A stretch of 48,032 nt of DNA from an uncultured Coprococcus sp. (lineage in GTDB: Bacteria; Bacillota; Clostridia; Lachnospirales; Lachnospiraceae): assembly GCA_934247115.1 (NCBI GenBank), contig CAKQIY010000016.1:1-48032 (forward strand), given 5' to 3'. Of the stretch, positions 1 through 7,912 are shown in pieces. Each line of letters starts with the position of its first letter. The first letter of the stretch is position 1. Made by a program: the position numbers and the translations under genes. The notes beneath the pieces are model-generated. The model was not told the DNA's origin and searched no databases. It saw only the letters and a program-made list of their open reading frames with translations.

Positions 1-66
1 TGACACATTTTCAAATATTGCCCTGTCACCAAATCCATGGCTGAGGTTGCTTACATCTAATATCAT
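1..66 (-). CDS. ABC-F family ATPase, N-terminal fragment (runs off window)
   Basis: Only the first 22 codons are in the window. They read MILDVSNLSHGFGDRAIFEN and then V-S, which matches the usual opening strand of an ABC-F nucleotide-binding domain (Lxx-N-L-S-H-x-F-G-D-x-x-I-F). The Walker A motif would lie further left, outside the window. The start is the ATG at 64-66, preceded on the minus strand by an AAGGAGAGATT ribosome binding site. ABC-F proteins are soluble tandem ATPases that bind the ribosome and act in translation or antibiotic protection; which subgroup this is cannot be told from so little. A large inverted repeat (92-316) and a possible promoter (355-383) lie upstream, so the mRNA may carry a long structured leader. 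Confidence 0.7.
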   Translation of the reverse strand, partial: MILDVSNLSHGFGDRAIFENVS

Positions 67-91
67 AATCTCTCCTTGTCTTGTCTGACGG

Positions 92-316
92 ACGACACTT
101 CATCCGCGCGGGCGAGTTTGTATCCGGGTATATGCCAAATCACGTTTGCCTTCCCGAACTTCGTCCCGCTTCCATCGTGCATGCGGCTGTGCGGGCGATA
201 AGGGCGTTTGCCCGCTCCGCCTTAGCACAGAAGCGAAACGAAGCTCAGGCGGCTTCACTACCGATTTGGCATATACCCGGATACAAACTCACTCCTATGC
301 GGATGAAGTGCCTGTC
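92..316. repeat. Large imperfect inverted-repeat element, copy 1
   Basis: A long hairpin can form here. Positions 114-141 are perfectly complementary to 263-290 (28 bp), and 96-107 to 299-310 (12 bp), with a short asymmetric bulge between. The inner part (about 142-262) holds further stems, for example GCGGGC at 191-196 with GCCCGC at 210-215, and 156-164 with 238-246 with one mismatch. The core shares many blocks in the same order with a second element at 29192-29405: AATCACG, GCGGCT, ATAAG-GCG, GCTCCGCCTT, TTCAGGCG and CTACCGAT. The arms of the two copies differ but pair within each copy. The element lies between the 3' end of glgB and the start of the partial ABC-F gene. I do not recognise a named family. 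Confidence 0.8.
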
Positions 317-354
317 TTTGTAATAATTTCCTTTAATTTCTGCTGTTTACTTAT

Positions 355-383
355 ATCACAAAATATACACTATGAACAGTCAA
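355..383 (-). promoter_or_regulatory. Possible promoter for the partial ABC-F gene
   Basis: On the minus strand TTGACT (378-383) is followed after 17 bp by TGTGAT (355-360), with TATAAG just beyond. If used, transcription would start near 348 and the hairpin element at 92-316 would be in the 5' leader of the ABC-F mRNA. The -10 box is weak, so this is tentative. Confidence 0.35.
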
Positions 384-519
384 TTATTTTTATTAATGTC
401 ACGTGCACCTTTAATGTACTCTTTCATAATTAGCCTGAACAACTATATTTGATCCATCAAAATGATCCCCGTGTTTCGAAGATCAACTGACTTTATACAT
501 CCGTAAAACACAGCCACTC

Positions 520-2397
520 CTAGTCCACCGGCTTTAAGTACATTACAGACAGAGCCGGGAGATCAAAGCCGAAGTCGCCGCATACGCCCTTGATACTCTT
601 CACGGTGTCTTTGGTGCTGCCGCCATATTTGTTCCAATCCGTATTCATGAGGACTTTCATAGAATTGCCCTCGCCGTATCTGAAGTGATAATCCCTGTAT
701 GTATTTCCTGATAGGTTCATGACTACTACTATCTTATTTTCCTCAATAACTCTCTGGAATATATATACAACATCCTGCTCTTTGCCACAGAGTATCCAGT
801 CAAACCCGTGTGGATCATCATCCCACCCTGACAGCGCAGGCTCTTTCAGATAGAGCTTATTCAAATCTTTTATAAATCTGTTAAATGAATCGTGGTTCGG
901 GTATTTCAGTATATCCCAGTCCTGCTCGCGCTTCTCGTCCCACTCTCTAAGCTGGGCTATCTCGTTACCCATGAAGTTAAGCTTCTTGCCCGGATGCGCA
1001 TACATGTAGGCGTAGAGTGCCTTTGCATTTGGGAATTTCTCTTCATATGATCCCGCCATCTTCTGGGCTATGGTTGCCTTGCCATGCACAACCTCATCGT
1101 GCGAAAGTGGCAGCATGTATCTCTCATTATAGAAATACATCATGGAGAATGTCAACTTGTGATACTGGTCACCTCTGCAAAACGGCAGAGTCCTGAAGAA
1201 GTTCAATGTATCATTCATCCAACCCATATCCCACTTGTAATCGAAGCCCAGTCCGCCATATCTGACTTCCTTGGTCGTTCCCTTGAAGTCCGTGGAATCC
1301 TCAGCGCAGAGAATACATGACGGGTGTCTGTCCTTAAGTCCCTGGTTGAGTCCCTTTATAAACTCGACAGCCCTGTCATTCACACCTCTGGCCTCATCGC
1401 CCATCCAGTATATTATCCTGCTGATGGCATCCATCCTGAGACCATCAAAATGATACTCGGTGAGCCAGTAATTGGCCGCACTCTTGAGAAATGTCTGAAC
1501 CTCGCCCTTGGAGTGGATGAAGTTCTTGCTGCCCCACTCACTGTAGCCCACATCATCAGTCGGATGCTCGTACAGGTTTGTTCCATCATACTTAGCAAGT
1601 CCATATCCATCCAGCGCAAAGTGCACAGGTACATAATCCATGATGGCTCCTATGCCATTCTTGTGAAGCGTGTCAATAAGAAACTTCAGGTCATCCGCCG
1701 TTCCGTATCTTGCCGTCGGGCTGAAGAATCCCGTGTTCTGATATCCCCAGGACTCGTCGCAAGGGTGCTCAGAAAGCGGCATAAACTCCACATAATTGTA
1801 GCCCTGCTCCTTCAGATACTCCACAAGCATCGGTGCTATCTCTCTGTATGTATACCAGCCCTCAGCAACTCGGTCAGTCTCAATGACTTCTTCCGGTGTC
1901 AGCTGTTTTCCATTCTCGTCATACACCGGCTTGCAGTGCCACGAACCCATGTGCATCTCATACACATTGAGCGGTCCGCCCTTGCACTCATTCCGTGTCC
2001 TCATCCATCTTGCATCGCCAAATGTATACTCATCCATATCTCTTATTATAGATGCAAATGCCGGTCTCAGCTCCATGCCGAATCCATACGGATCACAGTG
2101 ATCCACGCAATATCCATCTCTCTGATATATCTTATATTTATACATCTGTCCGGCCTTTGCCCCCGGCACAAAACACTTGAAAAAGCTGCCGTCGTAGCAC
2201 CTCTCCATGGTGGTCTCCCCCCAGGAATTGAACTCACCTGTGACAGTCACCGACTCCGCATTCGGCGCATATGTCACAAAATCCACGCCTGTCACGGTCT
2301 TCCTCCTGCTCTTGCCCACATTCTCCTTCACAATATGTGCACCGAGCTCATTATAAGCATCAAAGCACCTTCCTGAATAAAACTCATACAAATCCAT
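520..2397 (-). CDS. glgB: 1,4-alpha-glucan branching enzyme
   Basis: This cytoplasmic GH13 enzyme makes alpha-1,6 branches in glycogen by moving alpha-1,4 chains. A CBM48-like beta domain occupies about residues 35-95 (TYAPNAESV, GEFNSWGE). The catalytic barrel follows, with DYVPVHFALDGYGLAKYDG (about 254-272), DGLRMDAIS with nucleophile Asp323, CAEDST with acid Glu366, and LSHDEVVHGK with Asp434 as transition-state stabiliser. At 625 residues it is near the family norm, and the catalytic residues are all present. The start is ATG 2397, because GGAGG lies 8 bases before it and overlaps an earlier in-frame ATG at 2415. No other glycogen gene is adjacent. It is divergent from a TetR regulator, which could control it, though nothing in the sequence proves that. 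Confidence 0.93.
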   Translation of the reverse strand: MDLYEFYSGRCFDAYNELGAHIVKENVGKSRRKTVTGVDFVTYAPNAESVTVTGEFNSWGETTMERCYDGSFFKCFVPGAKAGQMYKYKIYQRDGYCVDHCDPYGFGMELRPAFASIIRDMDEYTFGDARWMRTRNECKGGPLNVYEMHMGSWHCKPVYDENGKQLTPEEVIETDRVAEGWYTYREIAPMLVEYLKEQGYNYVEFMPLSEHPCDESWGYQNTGFFSPTARYGTADDLKFLIDTLHKNGIGAIMDYVPVHFALDGYGLAKYDGTNLYEHPTDDVGYSEWGSKNFIHSKGEVQTFLKSAANYWLTEYHFDGLRMDAISRIIYWMGDEARGVNDRAVEFIKGLNQGLKDRHPSCILCAEDSTDFKGTTKEVRYGGLGFDYKWDMGWMNDTLNFFRTLPFCRGDQYHKLTFSMMYFYNERYMLPLSHDEVVHGKATIAQKMAGSYEEKFPNAKALYAYMYAHPGKKLNFMGNEIAQLREWDEKREQDWDILKYPNHDSFNRFIKDLNKLYLKEPALSGWDDDPHGFDWILCGKEQDVVYIFQRVIEENKIVVVMNLSGNTYRDYHFRYGEGNSMKVLMNTDWNKYGGSTKDTVKSIKGVCGDFGFDLPALSVMYLKPVD

Positions 2398-2710
2398 AAC
2401 TTTTCCTCCATACAAGGTTAATATTCAAGTCTCATCACCCAAGCCCTCGCAGTCATTTCTTGACTGTAGTAAATTACCTTCAGTATACCGCTGCACATCC
2501 TCCATATGAATATTCGTTTTTTGATAAAAGTAAAATAATTTACTCAAGGCAATTATCGACAATTAGATTAAATTTGTATATACGTTTTTTTGACTATATC
2601 TTTCTTTTGTTGTATTCTATACTATAATGCATAGAGCGTCATTCGGACGCTTATAACCATTTATAATCACTGCCCTCGGACAGTTTTTGTATGATCAGAA
2701 AGGAGCTCTT
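2398..2710. other. Divergent intergenic region, glgB / TetR
   Basis: AT-rich region with the plus-strand promoter at 2590-2618. I found no convincing minus-strand promoter for glgB; the best candidate is a lone TATACT-like -10 near 2480. No riboswitch fold was recognised. Confidence 0.5.
2590..2618 (+). promoter_or_regulatory. Probable promoter of the TetR gene
   Basis: TTGACT (2590-2595), a 17-bp spacer and TATTCT (2613-2618) fit a housekeeping promoter about 90 bp before the TetR start. A TATAAT at 2623-2628 offers an alternative -10. Confidence 0.5.
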
Positions 2711-3244
2711 ATGGACAGAAGGATTCAGCGTACACGCAACAGCTTATTCAGCGCATTTATCGAACTGCGTGCCACCAAACCTGTGGAGAAGATCACAGTG
2801 AAGGAACTCACAGAAAAGGCAAATATCAGCAAGCAGACCTTCTATCTGCATTTTCAGGATATATATGATCTGTCGGAATACCTCGAAAATGATGCTCTTC
2901 TGTCCCTCATCGGTGACATTCCAAATCCCGAATATATGCTTACTAATCCGGCAGAAGCAAGCAGACAGTTGTGCAATGCATTTATCAATCAGGGACATTT
3001 GTTCTCCATACTCTTTCCTGATGACAATAGAAGCTACGGAGTCCTGACCAACAAGCTCGACGCCCTCATCAAGGAGAAGATATATGATGTCCGTCCCGAG
3101 TTCAGAGATGACCTTGCAAAAAATGTTGAGGTGTCAATGTTCGTACAAGGCTGTGCTTATACTTTCCTGAAATACAAAGATCAGGATGCCGCTATGGTCA
3201 TAGATACCCTTGCTGGAATCATAGACAGGGCAACCAGAGCGTAA
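2711..3244 (+). CDS. TetR/AcrR-family transcriptional regulator
   Basis: A 177-residue DNA-binding repressor. The N-terminal helix-turn-helix spans about residues 6-52, with RRIQRTRNSLFSAFIEL, ITVKELTEKANISKQTFYLH and F-x-D, the classic TetR_N pattern. The C-terminal part (about 60-177) is the variable ligand-sensing, dimerising domain, resembling the TetR_C type of DhaS-like regulators; the ligand is unknown. The start is ATG 2711, preceded by AAAGGAGCTCTT; an earlier in-frame ATG at 2687 lacks a ribosome binding site. It is divergent from glgB and convergent with the PTS-like membrane protein gene 20 bp away. Its own promoter is at 2590-2618. Confidence 0.85.
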   Translation: MDRRIQRTRNSLFSAFIELRATKPVEKITVKELTEKANISKQTFYLHFQDIYDLSEYLENDALLSLIGDIPNPEYMLTNPAEASRQLCNAFINQGHLFSILFPDDNRSYGVLTNKLDALIKEKIYDVRPEFRDDLAKNVEVSMFVQGCAYTFLKYKDQDAAMVIDTLAGIIDRATRA

Positions 3245-3264
3245 ATAAATGGCATGTGAGCTTT

Positions 3265-4284
3265 TCAGACGACAAGCTCGCATGCCACATATTCATAATT
3301 CACTTTCTCTCTCATGTTTATCTTAAGCTGATATCCTTTATCTATACCACCAGAATGACCTGTATCAGCATTTTCATCGGAATGTAACTCCAGCACAGCA
3401 TATACAGTTTCGCCTCTGCCAGCAAGCGTCTCATATGGATACTCTGCAAGCAGCCTGCCTTTTCGCACCTTCTCACCATCACCACATGTAAGTCTTATAT
3501 CTACATAGCTCTGTGTCCTCTGCCATCCGGTGTCGATCTCTGATATCAGATATATCCTGACCACGTATCCTTCCTCAGATGTACACTCTATCTGGCCTTC
3601 TCCGGCTTTACTATATCCAGCCTTGCAGTCAAACGGCGCTCTGATCTCTCCCCGTGTGGCTCGAATCGCACACAAGCCGACACTCCCGTCTCCCAGGTTC
3701 TGTAGGCAATGTATATCAGATACGCGCACAACATCACCTTCAACAGGCACATACACCTTCTTAAGCACTCTTTCATAATCGATCTCAGCCTCCTTTTCAA
3801 TATTATCTTTCCTGTGTCCATCTATATATCTTCCAAGCTCTCGGCATATCCTTTCCACCTGATCCTCATAGAATACCTGCACCTGCCTGCCCTTTGCCAG
3901 TATTCCCAGCGCTCCTGTGGCTTTCAGTCTTCTCCTGTCCACCAGCGCCCCGTTGTTTACCGTAACTCTAAGTCTTGTATCACTGCTCCTCAGACTGTAA
4001 ATATTTGCTGTTCCTCCCAACGCTCCGGCAATGGCAATGGCTACAGCATCACCATCAATGTAGTTATCCTCCGATGAATACTCCCTGTCCTCCCGCTCAT
4101 CCTGACTATCTTCCAGACTGCCTGAGGCATTTCCCCTGACGTATTTTCTTATCCATACGGTCAGACATACCGCAGCCGCCAAACAGACAATCACCAGCAC
4201 AATCGCCACCATAAACTCATTTTCAATATTATTGATCCCAGCCAAAGCAAAAAGGACATCCATATCCGCATTCAAATTCCTCAT
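3265..4284 (-). CDS. Membrane-anchored protein with EIIB-like and EIIA-like PTS domains lacking phosphorylation residues
   Basis: The 339-residue protein has one membrane helix (about 24-44), an acidic linker, a glucose-family PTS EIIB-like domain (about 78-155: IAGALGGTANIYSL, TRLRVTV, GALGILAKGRQVQVFY) and a glucose-type EIIA-like domain (about 177-302: VYVPVEGDVVRV, GDGSVGLCA, GEIRAPFD, EIDTG, VRKGRLLAEY). In real EIIB the phospho-cysteine sits in a DACITRLRV-type motif; here it reads RSSDTRLRV, with Ser101 at that place. In real EIIA two histidines flank the active site (HAxxI and VHFGIDT); here those places read GQIEC and LISEIDTG, so both are gone. No EIIC permease domain exists. A role as a sensor or scaffold is inferred. 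The start has a strong AGGAGGAATTCTT site. The 39-bp gap to the AlkD-like gene upstream suggests co-transcription. Domain identity is by eye and is the main uncertainty. Confidence 0.7.
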   Translation of the reverse strand: MRNLNADMDVLFALAGINNIENEFMVAIVLVIVCLAAAVCLTVWIRKYVRGNASGSLEDSQDEREDREYSSEDNYIDGDAVAIAIAGALGGTANIYSLRSSDTRLRVTVNNGALVDRRRLKATGALGILAKGRQVQVFYEDQVERICRELGRYIDGHRKDNIEKEAEIDYERVLKKVYVPVEGDVVRVSDIHCLQNLGDGSVGLCAIRATRGEIRAPFDCKAGYSKAGEGQIECTSEEGYVVRIYLISEIDTGWQRTQSYVDIRLTCGDGEKVRKGRLLAEYPYETLAGRGETVYAVLELHSDENADTGHSGGIDKGYQLKINMREKVNYEYVACELVV

Positions 4285-4323
4285 AAGAATTCCTCCTACA
4301 AATATAATGTCCTTCTCTTAATT

Positions 4324-5124
4324 TTAATATTCATTTATCACTTCCGCAAACCTGTTCACATCCGCCTCCGGCAGCCTGTATATCTTCTCTATCTTGTTCT
4401 TCGTCATCTCCAGAATCTGCCTGTCGAACTGTGCACCTTTTATGTACTCAATCGTCTTGTCCGGGAACACGAAATAGCTCTCCGCCAGGCCAAAGGCTAC
4501 ACCGTCCTTTGCATAGTAGCCGCCATCCTGCATGTGTTCAAATGCATAAAGGCATTTGTCGATATACCTGTCATTCACAAAGTAGCACTTCAGCATGATA
4601 GCCACAAATCTGAGTCTGAAGTCATCGGACATATCCTGCCAGGTTCCCACGGCGATACCTCCCTGCCCCTCTGGAATCTCTGCCTCCTCCTTCTTTCTCC
4701 ACGCAGGATTCAGCTCAGAATCTCCCATGTACTTCATGATGAACTCCCACACTATCTCCGGGTACATGGACGCCGCCACAAATGTACTGCAGAACGAGTC
4801 ACACACCCACCAGTTGTCTATCTTCGGAACAAATTCATCAGCATATGCAAGTATCTCCTCCAGCTTGCCCTGTGCGAATCCGAGGACAAGTCCCTGAATG
4901 ACCACATCCTCCAGCGTATCATCCGGTGCGTGCTTCAGATACTCCTTCCAGTTTATGTCGGCTATCTGTCTGGCTATCTCCTTCAGATCATCCAGCCTCA
5001 CACCTATTATATTGCCACAGCCCGGGAGGTTCATGGCCAGATATTTGCCAAACTCCGGATCCATGTGCTCATATAGCTCAGACCTTACCAGTCTGTTCAC
5101 ATCCTCAAAAGAACTGCTCTCCAT
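4324..5124 (-). CDS. DNA alkylation repair protein (AlkD-like HEAT-repeat glycosylase)
   Basis: The 266-residue, all-helical protein resembles the AlkD/AlkC superfamily, which removes bulky or positively charged alkylated bases from DNA. Hallmarks are GVRLDDLKEIARQI (about 41-54), a typical N-terminal AlkD motif, and DNWWVCDSFCSTF (about 103-115), which carries the conserved Trp and Asp (Trp105/106, Asp109) that stack on and stabilise the damaged nucleotide. The length suits the family. The ribosome binding site is weak (AAAGGAT, 9-10 bases before ATG 5124). It precedes the PTS-like membrane gene by 39 bp and follows the dehydrogenase gene by 57 bp, all on the same strand, so one transcript is possible. 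Confidence 0.8.
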   Translation of the reverse strand: MESSSFEDVNRLVRSELYEHMDPEFGKYLAMNLPGCGNIIGVRLDDLKEIARQIADINWKEYLKHAPDDTLEDVVIQGLVLGFAQGKLEEILAYADEFVPKIDNWWVCDSFCSTFVAASMYPEIVWEFIMKYMGDSELNPAWRKKEEAEIPEGQGGIAVGTWQDMSDDFRLRFVAIMLKCYFVNDRYIDKCLYAFEHMQDGGYYAKDGVAFGLAESYFVFPDKTIEYIKGAQFDRQILEMTKNKIEKIYRLPEADVNRFAEVINEY

Positions 5125-5181
5125 CTTATTGATCTATCCTTTCTTATTTAGAGCTGACTTTCTACTCTATCCCCATTCTTC

Positions 5182-6135
5182 TTATACAGTATTTACTGGT
5201 CTTCCATTAAGAAACGCTTCTATATTGCCACCCGCTATGTCGAGAAGTCTCTCCCTGACCTCCTTCGGCGCCCACGCAATATGCGGTGTTATGATCACAT
5301 TCTTCGCTGTGAGAAGTGGATTATCCGCCGCCATAGGCTCCTGTGATATGACATCCACCGCAGCACCGGCTATGCGCCCCTCGTTCAGGGCATCCGCCAG
5401 ATCCTTCTCCACTATGCAACCGCCTCTGGCTGTGTTGATTATGAATGCCGTATTCTTCATCCTGTCTATCGCATTCCTGTCTATCATCCCCTCCGTCTCA
5501 GGGAACAGAGGACAGTGTATGCTTATCACGTCCGACCGTGTAAACAGTTCATCCCGTCCAGCCCAGCTTATCCAGTCCCCATCCGGCAGAGCTTTTCTTG
5601 TCCGGCTGTTCACAAGCACCCTCATGCCAAATGCATGTGCTATCTCAGCCACCTTCATCCCTATACTGCCATATCCTATGATGCCCATAATCTTGCCCGC
5701 AAGCTCCATGGTCGGCATCACACTGTAGGAGAAATCCTTACTTCTTACCCAGCCACCATCCTTCACAGATGCGTCATGCACTCCGACCCTGTTAGCCAGT
5801 TCCAGGAGCAGTGCAAATGTAAACTGCGCCACAGCATCCGTGCTGTATGCAGGAACATTTGTAACCACTATGCCGTGTTCATGTGCCGCCTCCACATCTA
5901 CCACATTGTAACCAGTTGCCAGTACACCTATATATCTGAGATCTGGACAGGCCTCGATCACAGCCCTGTCTATCACCGTCTTGTTCGTTGTTATGATCTC
6001 CGCATCACCAATTCTCGGGATCACATCTGATCTGTCGGTTCTGTCATACACCGTCAGTTCTCCATATCTGCCAATGCTATCCCAGCTTATATCACCAGAA
6101 TTGGCCGCACATCCATCCAGAACAACTATCTTCAT
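5182..6135 (-). CDS. D-isomer-specific 2-hydroxyacid dehydrogenase (glycerate/hydroxypyruvate type)
   Basis: An NAD(P)-dependent cytoplasmic oxidoreductase interconverting a 2-keto acid and a D-2-hydroxy acid. The Rossmann motif GYGSIG lies at about 154-159. The catalytic set is present: Arg237 in NTARGG, Glu266 in SQEP and His285 in PHIAWAP. VLATGYNVVD near residues 71-80 is typical of the hydroxypyruvate/glycerate dehydrogenase branch, so glycerate dehydrogenase is the best guess, but substrate cannot be read from sequence. The start is chosen at ATG 6135 (MKIVVLDG, the usual family start); ATG 6141 and GTG 6144 are also in frame, and AAGGCAGGG lies just upstream. It heads a possible three-gene minus-strand group with the AlkD-like and PTS-like genes. 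Confidence 0.88.
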   Translation of the reverse strand: MKIVVLDGCAANSGDISWDSIGRYGELTVYDRTDRSDVIPRIGDAEIITTNKTVIDRAVIEACPDLRYIGVLATGYNVVDVEAAHEHGIVVTNVPAYSTDAVAQFTFALLLELANRVGVHDASVKDGGWVRSKDFSYSVMPTMELAGKIMGIIGYGSIGMKVAEIAHAFGMRVLVNSRTRKALPDGDWISWAGRDELFTRSDVISIHCPLFPETEGMIDRNAIDRMKNTAFIINTARGGCIVEKDLADALNEGRIAGAAVDVISQEPMAADNPLLTAKNVIITPHIAWAPKEVRERLLDIAGGNIEAFLNGRPVNTV

Positions 6136-6313
6136 GTCCATCACCCTGCCTTGTCGTATATTGATATCTTACATTGTACATCATCTGTCTAATTTTTCAA
6201 AAACATTATACTATTTTATACAACTATACCATATTTACCACGTAAATATTACAGCTGCTTTATCATTTAACACAAAAATGCACAATTTTTTCTGTACGGA
6301 TTGAATAATTTTA

Positions 6314-6342
6314 TTGAAAAATGCAGTCAAACACATTAGAAT
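6314..6342 (+). promoter_or_regulatory. Promoter of the ACP/BtrH-like pair
   Basis: TTGAAA (6314-6319), a 17-bp spacer and TAGAAT (6337-6342) lie about 50 bp before the ACP start. They fit a housekeeping promoter for the two-gene transcript that ends at the terminator at 7752-7786. Confidence 0.6.
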
Positions 6343-6390
6343 ATAAGTAACGTGCATTAGTAACAGATCATAAGAAATGGGAGGTTTGAA

Positions 6391-6642
6391 ATGGACAGAG
6401 ACGCATTAACAGCAAAAGTTTTGGAGGTTTTTTACGATGTTCTTCCAGAGATAGATACAGATAAGCTGGACCTGACCGCAGAGCTAACCGCAGCTTACGG
6501 TGTAAATTCAGTTTCCATCATTCAGTTCATCGTTGGACTGGAGAATGCTTTCAACATTGAATTTGATGATTCTGAGTTGGCTCTCGGCCTCTACTATGAT
6601 ATGAATGACGTAGTTAAGGCCGTTGCAAATAAGGTCGGCTAA
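6391..6642 (+). CDS. Stand-alone acyl carrier protein
   Basis: An 83-residue four-helix carrier protein of the phosphopantetheine-binding family. The attachment site is GVNSVSIIQ, with Ser40 as the modified serine; most fatty-acid ACPs have Asp-Ser there, here it is Asn-Ser. Helix 3 (LENAFNIEFDDSELAL) is typical. It needs a phosphopantetheinyl transferase, not seen in the window. It lies far from the fab genes and is followed after 39 bp by a BtrH-like gene, sharing a promoter and terminator with it. This points to a dedicated small pathway rather than bulk fatty-acid synthesis. The ribosome binding site GGGAGG precedes ATG 6391. Confidence 0.85.
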   Translation: MDRDALTAKVLEVFYDVLPEIDTDKLDLTAELTAAYGVNSVSIIQFIVGLENAFNIEFDDSELALGLYYDMNDVVKAVANKVG

Positions 6643-6681
6643 CATCGCCCGATTCTAATACGAAATGGAGGTAATACGCAC

Positions 6682-7725
6682 ATGAGCAAAAAAGTTTTGC
6701 CAATAAGTTATCCAATGATCACTTCATGGCAGTGGCATGCCACACTCTTCTCGATCATAGGGGATGATGAGAAGGCCAAGAATTGGATATTCAGCAATTA
6801 CATACAGTTGAGATGCTACAATATCGAGGAGATTTTCACAGGAGACGAGATGCTTCTTGCCGACATGATGCCGGGAAGCAGTTCACTCAAGGAGTGCCCT
6901 TATCTTCTCTTCTCCATGCTCACCAAGGAACAGGTTGAGAGCTATTGCGGCGATATTCTCACATTTATCAAGAAAACCATCAACCTTGGCGGATATATAT
7001 ATGGTGTATTCGATGAGGCCAAGATCCTCTGCGATTCAGGCGCAGACTACAAGTTCCCACACGAGCTTTTCATCTATGGCTACGATGATGATAAGCAGGA
7101 ATTCAATGTAGGCGACTTTACATTTGGAGAGCACTACTCATATTCTACCGTATCATACTCAGATGTAAGGAACGGCTATGACATCATAACCGCACCTGAG
7201 GATCACGTATTCAAGGATGATTACAAGGGGCGCCGTGGAATATTCGTTATCCAGCGCAATCTTGCAGACACATACTATGAGCTTGATACCAAATATATCA
7301 AGGATACTCTCATAGAATATCTTGAATCCAGGGATTCCAAGAATCATTTCCGTATGATGAGGAATCGTTTCAACGATACAGTATTCGGAGTTAACGTATA
7401 CGATGCGGTGCTGAAGCAGATAGGCAAGCAGCTCTCTGCCGATGATCCTGACTTCGATATCCGTGCTCTTCACATTCTGTACGACCACAAGGTTCTTATG
7501 ATGGAGAGACTGAAGTATATGATGGATCACGGATACCTTGAATTCGATGATGATATATTGAACGGATACATGGAGGTTGAGAACACCATGCTCACCGCAA
7601 GGAACCTTCTCATCAAGACATCCATCACAGGCAAAGTCGACTGTATGGACAGATTTGAAAAGTATTTCACGGGAGCAAAGGAGAAAGAGATTGAGATTCT
7701 CAGCAAGGTTGTAGAGCTTCTGTAG
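6682..7725 (+). CDS. BtrH-like (C39-fold) protein paired with the solo ACP
   Basis: A 347-residue protein resembling the BtrH N-terminal family, papain/C39-like proteins first known from butirosin synthesis, where BtrH transfers an acyl group from an ACP to an amine. Here the N-terminus (ISYPMITSWQWHATLFSI, about 8-25) is where a nucleophilic Cys would be expected, and I see Trp-His instead. A catalytic-His-like region FPHELFIYGYDDD (about 125-136) is followed by FNVGDF with Asp145. The C-terminal half (about 185-347) is helical, with no recognised motif. Co-transcription with the ACP (39-bp gap, GGAGG before the start, shared terminator) is the best evidence that it works on an ACP-bound substrate. 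No amino-acid-loading enzyme is adjacent. Family identity is moderate; function is inferred. Confidence 0.55.
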   Translation: MSKKVLPISYPMITSWQWHATLFSIIGDDEKAKNWIFSNYIQLRCYNIEEIFTGDEMLLADMMPGSSSLKECPYLLFSMLTKEQVESYCGDILTFIKKTINLGGYIYGVFDEAKILCDSGADYKFPHELFIYGYDDDKQEFNVGDFTFGEHYSYSTVSYSDVRNGYDIITAPEDHVFKDDYKGRRGIFVIQRNLADTYYELDTKYIKDTLIEYLESRDSKNHFRMMRNRFNDTVFGVNVYDAVLKQIGKQLSADDPDFDIRALHILYDHKVLMMERLKYMMDHGYLEFDDDILNGYMEVENTMLTARNLLIKTSITGKVDCMDRFEKYFTGAKEKEIEILSKVVELL

Positions 7726-7751
7726 AACAGCACGACACATGTAATTCATCA

Positions 7752-7786
7752 CTGCGGAACGGCACTCGCCGTTTCGCAGTTTTTTC
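7752..7786 (+). terminator. Rho-independent terminator of the ACP/BtrH-like operon
   Basis: A 12-base arm at 7752-7763 (CTGCGGAACGGC) and its partner at 7768-7779 (GCCGTTTCGCAG) pair across an ACTC loop with one A-C mismatch. A run of T follows at once. Confidence 0.95.
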
Positions 7787-7912
7787 TTATTTTTTACCCT
7801 TTTTTGCAAATAATTTCTTTCATATTTTCATCTATTTATATATACTGATTATTAAATGATTTCAGAGCAGCATCGGATAGATTCCGGTGCTCCGCTATAA
7901 TTGGAGGTTTAT

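Larger units (their letters stand above)
67..519. other. Intergenic region between glgB and the ABC-F gene
   Basis: It holds the hairpin element (92-316) and a possible minus-strand promoter (355-383). The stretch 384-519 is AT-rich, and I see no gene or clear terminator in it. The two short plus-strand reading frames across 81-433 run through the hairpin and have no ribosome binding site, so they are not credited. Confidence 0.7.

Noticed and set aside
81..433. Two short frames across the first hairpin element
   Set aside because: They read through the inverted repeat, have no ribosome binding site and differ in frame from anything in the second copy.
1324..2376. 350-codon open frame opposite glgB
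   Set aside because: Antisense shadow of glgB; no ribosome binding site, Ile/His/Leu-rich composition without motifs.
2420..2500. Possible short upstream peptide before glgB (minus strand, MEDVQRYTEGN...)
   Set aside because: No ribosome binding site precedes its ATG, and there is no attenuator structure to support a leader peptide.
4898..5728. 276-codon plus-strand open frame
   Set aside because: Runs opposite the AlkD-like and dehydrogenase genes, both well supported by motifs; no ribosome binding site.
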